From positions 1 through 12,173 of the forward strand of contig JBHIBA010000127.1 in assembly GCA_046758845.1 (NCBI GenBank): DNA of 12,173 nucleotides, given 5' to 3'. The position numbers were made by a program, and so were the translations under genes. Each line of letters starts with the position of its first letter. The first letter of the stretch is position 1. This DNA is from JBHIBA01 sp046758845 (GTDB lineage: Bacteria; UBA8248; JACPRG01; G963555815). The notes beneath the pieces were generated by a model. The model made no database searches. It saw only the letters and a list, made by a program, of their open reading frames with translations, and was not told the DNA's origin. Positions 6,378 to 12,173 of the stretch are shown here, one piece after another.

Positions 6378-6611
6378 TCAGGAGGATGCGGCCGCTTCGG
6401 TCTTTTCGCCTGAGCCGCCGCGCATGGCTTTTTTGACCTTGCCGGAGCGGATGCATTGAGTGCAAACCCTCATCCGGCGCGTGCCACCGTTTGCCTGGAC
6501 GCGAATCTTTTGAAGGTTCGGTTCCCAGCGTCTTTTTGAAACTTTGTGCGCATGGCTGATCCGGTTGCCGACGACCGGGGCCTTTCTGCAGATCTCGCAA
6601 CGCTTTGCCAC
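6378..6611 (-). CDS. rpmB: 50S ribosomal protein bL28, zinc-ribbon (four-cysteine) form
   Basis: 77 residues from GTG 6609-6611, with GGAGG nine bases upstream on the minus strand. The product opens AKRCEICRKAPVVGNRISHA, the standard start of bL28, a component of the large ribosomal subunit. Cys5, Cys8, Cys50 and Cys53 form two CxxC pairs (CEIC and CTQC), typical of the zinc-binding version. KVSKRRWEPNLQKI and RRMRVCTQCIRSG are further family signatures. The C-terminal tail is extended by a short Gly/Ser/Glu/Ala stretch. Longer upstream reading adds a segment with no similarity to L28, so GTG 6611 is preferred. The gene is alone on its strand, convergent with rel and divergent from recG. In many bacteria rpmB is paired with rpmG (L33); that partner is absent here. 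Confidence 0.95.
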   Translation of the reverse strand: MAKRCEICRKAPVVGNRISHAHKVSKRRWEPNLQKIRVQANGGTRRMRVCTQCIRSGKVKKAMRGGSGEKTEAAASS

Positions 6612-6678
6612 AATCCGGTTCCTCCGAAAGGCCTGAAAGGGCGGTTTGCTGAACCGTATCGAACAGAACAGTTTCCGT

Positions 6679-6707
6679 AAGATATCCCTCGGCCCCGATT
6701 CGTGCAA
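6679..6707 (-). promoter_or_regulatory. Candidate promoter for rpmB
   Basis: On the minus strand TTGCAC (6707-6702) and TATCTT (6684-6679) are separated by exactly 17 bases, about 70 bases upstream of the rpmB start. The leader downstream contains a small hairpin, CGGTT/AACCG (6642-6656). The -35 match is modest. Confidence 0.35.
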
Positions 6708-6791
6708 ATCTTTTGTGGCCCCTTTCCCGCCGCCGGATTTCTCCCTGGCGCATGGCCGCCTGAATCAACCGATTTCATTTCATCCCCGATA

Positions 6792-9302
6792 ATGGTGAAA
6801 GCGGACGCCCTCGAAAAGCTCCGAAAACCGCTGGAATTTGTCTCCCGCAACCACTTCGCGAACCTTGACTCGGTCTCCGGTCTGGGGCGCTCGCTCTCGG
6901 CCTGGATGCGCGAGCTCGAAGCCGCCGGACCCCCTCAAGCCGCCCGGATGGCGTTGGAAGAACTCCGCGTCGCCTTTCAGGATTTTGACGCCTTGGCCTC
7001 CGACGAAAAGCAGGTTCGGGTGGAAGCGGCGCTGAAAGCCTTGAACCACATCCAGAGAGTCTGGGCCAACCCCCCTTCCAGAAGTCACCCTCCCGGAGGC
7101 CGCCGGCACAAGGGTCACCTAAACCGGGGACGCCAAACGGCGAGTCCAAGGCGGAAAAAAAGTCAAGAGGATGGCCCGGAGGGTCAGGAATCTTTTCTTA
7201 TCGACTCGATCCAGAGAGTTCGGGGGATGGGGGCGCGGCGGGCGGAGACGTTTGCCCGTCTCGGGATCCAGACGATCGGAGACGCCCTTTTTTTTCTCCC
7301 GCGCAAGTACGTGGACAGGTCGCGCCTTCAACCCATCTCCGCTCTGCGGCCCGGATGGGAAGAAACCTTCCTCGCCAGGGTGTTGGGGGGCGGCGTGGCT
7401 TACATCGGTCGGGGCCGCAGAGTTTATGAGGTGACGCTGAGCGATTCCACGGGGCTCGTGACGTGCGTGTGGTTTGCCTTTCGAGCGGCCTATCTGAAAG
7501 AGCGCTACCGGTTGGGCCGGCGGTTTCTGCTCAGCGGCGTCGTCCGCGCCAACCCGCACAGGGGCGGGCGGCTGGAGGTGCATCACCCGGAAGTGGAAGA
7601 GGTGGAAGGCGAAGAAGGCGGCCGAGAAACCGTCCACACGGGGCGCATTGTCCCCTTTTACCCCGCGACGGAGGGCCTGAGTCAACGCGCTCTCCGCTCC
7701 TTTATGAAGAGGGTGGTCGATGATTTCTCCGGCCGGGTCGCCGATGTCGTCCCGCGTGAGGTCGCGACAAAGCGGGCCCTTGTCTCTTTGCCGGAGGCCC
7801 TGCGTGGAGTTCACTTCCCCCCGGAGGGCGCCGATGTAGAAACCCTCAATTCCGGCCGATCCCGGTGGCACCGCCGCCTTATCTTTGACGAGCTTTTCTG
7901 TCTTCAAACGGGCCTGGCCCTGCGAAAGGGTCGTTGGAAGGGTCGCTTCCGCCGCCTGTCCTATCGTTTGAAGGGCCCCTTTACGAGCTCTCTCATACGG
8001 GCCTTGCCGTTTGAGTTGACCGCGGCTCAGAAAAGGGCGCTTCGGGAAATCGGTGATGACCTTTCGTCCCCCTCGCCCATGAACCGCCTCCTTCAGGGGG
8101 ACGTCGGGAGCGGGAAGACCGTGGTGGCCGTGTGGGCCGCGCTCGCGGCCATCCAGAGCGGCCATCAGGCGGCCATTATGGCCCCCACGGAGGTTCTGGC
8201 CGAGCAGCATGCGGCAAGGGTCCGGCGCTGGACCGACCCTTTGGGCGTCCGCTCCTGCCTCCTCACGGGGCGGTTGAAGGGAAAGGACAGGGAGGGGGCG
8301 CTGAACGGAATCGCCGCCGGTTCACTCTCCCTCGCGGTGGGCACGCAGGCCCTCATTCAGGAAGAGGTGCGGTTCAAGTCCCTGGGGCTTGCCGTCGTGG
8401 ACGAGCAGCAGCGCTTCGGGGTCATGCAGCGCCAGGCCCTGCGGGGGAAGGGAGACGACCCGGACGTGCTGGTGATGACGGCGACGCCGATACCCCGAAG
8501 TCTGACGTTGACCCTTTACGGGGATCTGGACCTTTCCATCCTCGACGAGATGCCGCCGCGGCGCACCCCCGCCGAGACCTGGGTCAATGTGGGCGAAGAG
8601 GCGGCTGACGCGCGGCGGCTGCTTCAGCGCGAGCTGGGCGCCGGCCGGCAGGCGTATTATGTCCTGCCCCTGGTGGAAGAGACCGAGCGCTCCGACCTGA
8701 AAGCCGCCGTGGAGACAGCCGGTCGCCTTCGCCGTGAGCTACATCCTTTTCAGGTGGAGCTTCTTCACGGCCGGATGAAGAGCGAGGAAAAAGAGGCCGT
8801 CATGCGCGCCTTCCGCGAGGGGAACATCCGTCTGCTGGTCACGACCACGGTCATTGAGGTGGGGGTGGACGTTCCCAACGCCACGCTCATGTGGGTGGAG
8901 CACGCGGACCGGTACGGCCTGGCTCAGCTTCATCAGCTCAGGGGACGAGTCGGACGGGGAGGGGAGAAGTCTTACTGCGTCCTGCGGGCCCGGCCGCCAA
9001 TGACCGATGACGCCCGGGCGCGCCTCGCCGTGATGGCCGAAACGTCCGACGGCTTCCAGATTGCCGACCGGGATCTGGAGATCCGGGGACCGGGAGAAAT
9101 GTTCGGAACAAAACAGGCGGGCGCGCCGGAGTTACGCTTCACCCGTCTGCTGCGTCACACGGACCTGCTGGCCCAGGCCAGAGAAGAGGCGTTCCATCTG
9201 GTTGCAGCGGACCCGGGCCTTTCCGCTCCGGAGCACAAGGATCTTCGTTCCTGGGTCCAGGAGCGTTGGGGCGAGCGACTCGATCTGGCGGAGGTGGGCT
9301 GA
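6792..9302 (+). CDS. recG: ATP-dependent DNA helicase RecG
   Basis: 836 residues from ATG 6792. The frame is open back to GTG 6702, but the extra 30 residues are Pro-rich and unlike RecG; no strong ribosome site decides the start. RecG remodels stalled replication forks and branched recombination intermediates. The N-terminal 110 residues form a helical extension found in longer RecG proteins, followed by a basic Ser/Arg/Lys-rich linker. Then comes the wedge/OB domain (about 135-290; IDSIQRVRGMG, FFLPRKYVDRS). The helicase core has Walker A GDVGSGKT (436-443), PTEVLAEQH, motif II DEQQRFGV (537-544, usually DEQH), TATPIPRSL (563-571), HGRMKSEEKEAVM, the VIEVGVDVPNATLM block and QLRGRVGRG. The C-terminus carries ETSDGFQIADRDLEIRGPGE. 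All motor motifs are intact. It diverges from rpmB and converges on the M48 protease gene, so it is probably transcribed alone. Confidence 0.96.
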   Translation: MVKADALEKLRKPLEFVSRNHFANLDSVSGLGRSLSAWMRELEAAGPPQAARMALEELRVAFQDFDALASDEKQVRVEAALKALNHIQRVWANPPSRSHPPGGRRHKGHLNRGRQTASPRRKKSQEDGPEGQESFLIDSIQRVRGMGARRAETFARLGIQTIGDALFFLPRKYVDRSRLQPISALRPGWEETFLARVLGGGVAYIGRGRRVYEVTLSDSTGLVTCVWFAFRAAYLKERYRLGRRFLLSGVVRANPHRGGRLEVHHPEVEEVEGEEGGRETVHTGRIVPFYPATEGLSQRALRSFMKRVVDDFSGRVADVVPREVATKRALVSLPEALRGVHFPPEGADVETLNSGRSRWHRRLIFDELFCLQTGLALRKGRWKGRFRRLSYRLKGPFTSSLIRALPFELTAAQKRALREIGDDLSSPSPMNRLLQGDVGSGKTVVAVWAALAAIQSGHQAAIMAPTEVLAEQHAARVRRWTDPLGVRSCLLTGRLKGKDREGALNGIAAGSLSLAVGTQALIQEEVRFKSLGLAVVDEQQRFGVMQRQALRGKGDDPDVLVMTATPIPRSLTLTLYGDLDLSILDEMPPRRTPAETWVNVGEEAADARRLLQRELGAGRQAYYVLPLVEETERSDLKAAVETAGRLRRELHPFQVELLHGRMKSEEKEAVMRAFREGNIRLLVTTTVIEVGVDVPNATLMWVEHADRYGLAQLHQLRGRVGRGGEKSYCVLRARPPMTDDARARLAVMAETSDGFQIADRDLEIRGPGEMFGTKQAGAPELRFTRLLRHTDLLAQAREEAFHLVAADPGLSAPEHKDLRSWVQERWGERLDLAEVG

Positions 9303-9371
9303 CCCGGCGCGCTCTTGTCGCCTTGCGCGATTTCACTGATGGGGGGACCGATGGCTTTCGGCCGATGCCGC

Positions 9372-10412
9372 CTACCTGCGGATAATGAGCTTGACCCTTT
9401 GGCCGCGCTTGAGGGGCAGGTTTTCTTGCAGGTCGTTCAGGAGAGCGATCTCCAGCGCGTAGTTCTGATTTCCGTGAATGTCGCCCGCGACGTTGCGGAG
9501 GGTTTCTCCTCCTTTTGCGCGATAGGTGCGGAGCCGCAGACCCTCCTTCCGCTCCCCGTACACGAGTCCTGAGAGCTCGGCCTTGAATCCGTCGCCATTG
9601 ATGGTCAGCTTTTGCCCCGGCCGGACCAGCGCGCTGGCCATCTCATCCAGCCTGAGGATTCGCATGGTGGTCTCCGGGTGGGTCGCTCCGAATCCGTGGT
9701 ATCCGATGCCCCGCAGGCGCTCGAGCTGCCGGAGGCGCCGCATGAATTTGGCAGCCTGGCGCGGGTCGTATCCCGCCTTCGTGGCATAGTAGAGGCCCTT
9801 TTCGTCGGCTTCGAACTCGAATGCTCTTCCGTGGCCCAGAAGGATGTTGTTCGTGATGGCCTGGGTCAGGGTTATGGCCGGCGCGACTGACCCGCCGCCG
9901 GCCATCGCCCCTCCGGCCGCAGCCGCCAAAGTCAGGAACTGGGCGCCCAGCGCCTTGGTCATCTGCCGGGCCCCGTGCCGTTGGGTGACGTGGGCGATCT
10001 CGTGGCCCAGGACGCCGGCCAGCTCCGCCTCGCTGTTCAACGCCGCAAGCATCCCCCGGGTGATGTAGATGTATCCGCCCGGTAGGGCCAGGGCGTTCTC
10101 GCGGTACTCGTCCACCACCTTGAACTCGTACTGAATGGCCCGCCGGTCGGCGACGGCGGCTATTCTCTGACCCACACGTTTGACGTACTGCTGCAAGAAG
10201 GGATCGGCGTAATAGCCCATTTTCTTGAGGATGACCGGGTCCATCTTCTTCCCGATCTTTTTCTCGGTTTGCTCGCTGATGACAGAGATGCCCTGTGCGG
10301 TCGCGACGGCGGGCAAGGCGGAAAACAGCCCGGAAAGGAGAAAGACGGCGGCTCCGGCCGCGAAAATCGGTCGAAACCCTGCAATCTGACTCATCTGACA
10401 CAACTTTCTCAT
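9372..10412 (-). CDS. Secreted M48-family zinc metalloprotease (BepA/YfgC-like) with LysM-like C-terminus
   Basis: 346 residues from ATG 10410-10412, with GGAG a few bases upstream on the minus strand; a longer reading would only add a prefix lacking a signal-peptide pattern. The first 40 residues are a signal peptide (hydrophobic FAAGAAVFLLSGLFSALPA, with likely cleavage after AVATA). The M48 core shows NALALPGGYIYITRGML, the zinc site HEIAH (137-141), the glutamate ligand region FEFEAD (Glu199) and ATHPETTMR, with the helper histidine at 245. The last 55 residues (RAKGGETLRNVA to LKRGQRVKLIIRR) resemble a LysM-like module instead of the TPR repeats of E. coli BepA. M48 proteins of this group degrade or help assemble outer-membrane proteins; peptidoglycan tethering by the tail is an inference. 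The gene faces recG tail to tail and appears monocistronic. Confidence 0.9.
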   Translation of the reverse strand: MRKLCQMSQIAGFRPIFAAGAAVFLLSGLFSALPAVATAQGISVISEQTEKKIGKKMDPVILKKMGYYADPFLQQYVKRVGQRIAAVADRRAIQYEFKVVDEYRENALALPGGYIYITRGMLAALNSEAELAGVLGHEIAHVTQRHGARQMTKALGAQFLTLAAAAGGAMAGGGSVAPAITLTQAITNNILLGHGRAFEFEADEKGLYYATKAGYDPRQAAKFMRRLRQLERLRGIGYHGFGATHPETTMRILRLDEMASALVRPGQKLTINGDGFKAELSGLVYGERKEGLRLRTYRAKGGETLRNVAGDIHGNQNYALEIALLNDLQENLPLKRGQRVKLIIRR

Positions 10413-11001
10413 GGATTCTCCACAGGCCGGGGATTTCGACTTCTGCCAGGCTCCACTTGCGCAGCCCACCTGAACTCGTCTATGAAAGATAGCGCCCGGT
10501 GGTCCTTCTTGCGAGAAAAAAAGGGGTCCGCCGGATCATTGTTTATAATCCCCGCAGATCCAAGATATTCCGTGATTTCTGCTCCTGGCAATCAAATGGC
10601 CCGCCGGAATCGCATTCCCGTCCTTCCTATGAGGCTCGATCTGCGCCAGCTGAAAGGCTTGTCGCCGCGTGCGGCGCACCTCCAGGGCACGATCCTGGAT
10701 GCGGGGGTTCGAGTCAAACCTTTTCTTCAAAGGTAGAACTCTCGGGAAGGGCCACCCAACGGGCAAGGCCTCGCGTTTCTTCCATCGCGGCGGGCGCACT
10801 GCGCCCGATTGTGTGGGTTTCAAGAATCGGTTGACAGGGCCATTGGAGTGGGGGCCAAATGGCTTCAAGCAGCACATGGGACCGGACGGACGTTCTTGCA
10901 GGTTGAAATGGGAAATTCCCGCTGGACTTATTTTCATCATGAGTCTCGTTTCCCTGTCGTGAGATCGACTCTTTCGGACGTTTTGAAAGGAGGGCATTCC
11001 A
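10413..11001. other. 589-base intergenic stretch without a convincing gene
   Basis: No reading frame here looks like a known protein; the open frames that cross it run antisense to, or out of frame with, the flanking genes. It holds three short perfect inverted repeats: TCCAGG/CCTGGA (10681-10699), ACCTTT/AAAGGT (10718-10734) and the strongest at 10791-10807. A TATAAT hexamer (10544-10549) lacks a matching -35, and a TTGACA (10831-10836) lacks a good -10. It should contain the promoters of the protease (minus) and of the binding protein (plus), but I cannot place them reliably. Confidence 0.6.
10791..10807. repeat. Perfect 7-bp GC-rich inverted repeat
   Basis: CGGGCGC and GCGCCCG are separated by ACT and would form a stable small hairpin on either strand. 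There is no T-run after it on either side, so it is not a clear terminator. It lies about 200 bases upstream of the binding-protein gene and could be part of its leader. Confidence 0.4.
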
Positions 11002-12102
11002 ATGAACCGATGGCAAGTTCGGGTCTTCTCAATGTTGGTCCTTGGTTGGTTCCTCTTAGGCCCCACAGCGGGGCTCGGCTGGGCCCAGCCCCGAGGCCCC
11101 ATCAAAAAGGTGAAAGCTGCCCTCGTCCTGCCCGGTCCCGTGGGGGATGCGGGCTGGAACCTTGCCCACATGACGGATTTCAAAGCCATGAAGAAGGTCC
11201 TTCCCTCTGTCGAGATCCGTTCCACGGAAATGGTGCCTGTGGGCAGCGAAGCCGAGCGCGTCTTCATGGCGTACGCCCGGAGGGGTTTCCACGTCATCTT
11301 CGCCGGCAGCACCAGCTACACGGATTCGGCCGTGGCCGTGGCGAAACGGTTTCCAGAACTGGTGATTATGGTCCCCTTTGGCTATCGGTCCGCCCCCAAC
11401 GTGGGGAACTATTACGTCCGCGACTACCAGGTAGGCTACCTCGCGGGCGTCCTCGCCGGCCGGATGACCAAGAAGAATATCGTCGGTGTGGTGGGGACTT
11501 ACCCCATTCCCAACATCATTATGGACCTCAACGCCTTTGCCATTGGAATGAGGTCCGTAAACCCGAAGGCGAAGCTGCACCTGGTCTGGATACAGTCCTG
11601 GTATGACCCGGCCAGAGAACGAGAAGCGGCTGACAGTGTCATGGATGTCGGCGCGGATGTGGTGGCCCAGTTGACGGATTCCCCGGCCGTCCAGCAGGCG
11701 GCGGAAAGGCGCGGCAGGTATGCCATTGGCATGTACTCGGATATGAGCGCTTTTGCGCCCAAGTACCACCTGACCTCCCGAGTCTGGAAGTGGGACGGCA
11801 TCTTCATTGACGTGGTAAAGCGACTGAACGAGGGCACCTGGAAGAATGATAAATACCTATGGGGACTTAAGGAAGACGCCGTGGCCCTCACCCCCTTCAA
11901 CAAAGTAGTTCCCGTCTCGGTTCGCCAACTCGTCGAGGAGCGAAGGGCGGCCCTCAAAGAAGGCCGCCTCAAGATCTTCGCCGGACTCATCCGAGATCAG
12001 AAGGGGGCGGTAAGGGTTCCCGCCGGGAAGCAGCTCTCTTATTCGGAGGCGTGGAACCTGGGATTCCTGGTCGAAGGCATCGTCGGCAATATTCCCAAGT
12101 AA
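11002..12102 (+). CDS. BMP-family (PnrA/Med-like) ABC-transporter substrate-binding protein
   Basis: 366 residues from ATG 11002, with AAGGAGG (10987-10993) eight bases upstream. An N-terminal signal peptide (basic start, hydrophobic VFSMLVLGWFLLGPTAGLG, likely cleavage after GWA) without a lipobox points to a soluble periplasmic protein. The mature part has the two-lobe BMP fold. It shows KAALVLPGPVGDAGWN (Asp49 and Trp52 in the ligand-site motif), VIFAGSTSYTDSAVAVA, YYVRDYQVGYLAGVLAGRMT, GVVGTYPIPNIIMDLNAFAIG and DVVAQLTDSPAVQQAAE. The family binds purine nucleosides or related compounds and delivers them to an ATP-binding cassette importer. No permease or ATPase gene fits in the remaining 71 bases, so they would lie beyond the right edge or elsewhere. 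The ligand cannot be stated. Confidence 0.93.
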   Translation: MNRWQVRVFSMLVLGWFLLGPTAGLGWAQPRGPIKKVKAALVLPGPVGDAGWNLAHMTDFKAMKKVLPSVEIRSTEMVPVGSEAERVFMAYARRGFHVIFAGSTSYTDSAVAVAKRFPELVIMVPFGYRSAPNVGNYYVRDYQVGYLAGVLAGRMTKKNIVGVVGTYPIPNIIMDLNAFAIGMRSVNPKAKLHLVWIQSWYDPAREREAADSVMDVGADVVAQLTDSPAVQQAAERRGRYAIGMYSDMSAFAPKYHLTSRVWKWDGIFIDVVKRLNEGTWKNDKYLWGLKEDAVALTPFNKVVPVSVRQLVEERRAALKEGRLKIFAGLIRDQKGAVRVPAGKQLSYSEAWNLGFLVEGIVGNIPK

Positions 12103-12119
12103 CGCAAAGACCAGTGTCC

Positions 12120-12149
12120 TGTCCCGTAAATTCGGGACATAAATTCCCG
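12120..12149 (+). repeat. Overlapping inverted repeats after the binding-protein gene
   Basis: TGTCCCG (12120-12126) pairs with CGGGACA (12133-12139) around a TAAATT loop. The same CGGGA (12133-12137) can instead pair with TCCCG (12145-12149) around CATAAAT. TAAATTC is repeated directly 14 bases apart. The pattern follows the stop codon by 17 bases and may act as a terminator or mark the edge of a repeated element. No long T-run follows. Confidence 0.4.
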
Positions 12150-12173
12150 GCTTCCAAACGGGCGGGTGCCACT

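Noticed and set aside
10704..10716. A tRNA-like T-loop sequence (GGTTCGAGTC)
   Set aside because: The flanking bases do not form a T-stem, and no acceptor, D or anticodon arms can be drawn around it.
10831..10860. A perfect TTGACA upstream of the BMP-type gene as its promoter
   Set aside because: The only -10 at the right distance is CCAAAT, three of six matches, so it is not claimed as a promoter.
1..12173. CRISPR array, insertion sequence or phage genes
   Set aside because: No regularly spaced repeats, transposase or integrase motifs, or phage structural genes were seen.

Overview
The window is a GC-rich stretch of chromosome from an uncultured-looking Gram-negative bacterium. It carries a lipoprotein signal, a Tat subunit, a periplasmic BMP-type binding protein and a BepA-like M48 protease. 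The gene set (long N-terminal extension on RecG, a bifunctional Rel with RFKD, a four-cysteine L28) fits a deltaproteobacterium or a neighbouring deep phylum, but the sequence does not fix the taxon. Many starts are TTG or GTG, so several N-termini had to be chosen from Shine-Dalgarno sites and family alignment. The first 650 bases are less GC-rich than the rest and hold a minus-strand membrane-protein gene that runs off the left edge and is broken by an apparent one-base frameshift.

Bases 674-3591 form a plus-strand run. It contains a cupredoxin-fold lipoprotein that looks like a CuA domain stripped of its copper cysteines, a membrane-anchored TlpA/ResA-type thioredoxin overlapping it by 11 bases, a DsbA/FrnE-family oxidoreductase, and a P1-family N-terminal-nucleophile aminopeptidase. 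The DsbA/FrnE gene is the main discovery. Read from the well-placed ATG at 1943, its frame meets a single TGA (1988-1990) exactly where the first cysteine of the CPWC active site belongs. This gives C-U-P-W-C, with a candidate bacterial SECIS hairpin starting 15 bases downstream. It is best read as a selenoprotein of 210 residues. A conventional gene caller would start at GTG 2027 and lose the active site.

A sigma70-like promoter at 3644-3673 starts the next unit, tatA (TTG start) and a full-length bifunctional (p)ppGpp synthetase/hydrolase. Convergent to it is rpmB (ribosomal protein L28). Divergent from rpmB is recG. RecG converges on a minus-strand secreted M48 metalloprotease with a LysM-like tail. 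A 589-base non-coding stretch with small inverted repeats follows, and then a BMP-family ABC-transporter binding protein. Overlapping inverted repeats lie at the right edge.

Functional links: the first three plus-strand genes suggest a thiol/copper redox module (copper-type fold, reductant-type thioredoxin, selenol oxidoreductase). The remaining genes are housekeeping (stringent response, ribosome, recombination, envelope quality control, uptake) with no obvious common pathway.
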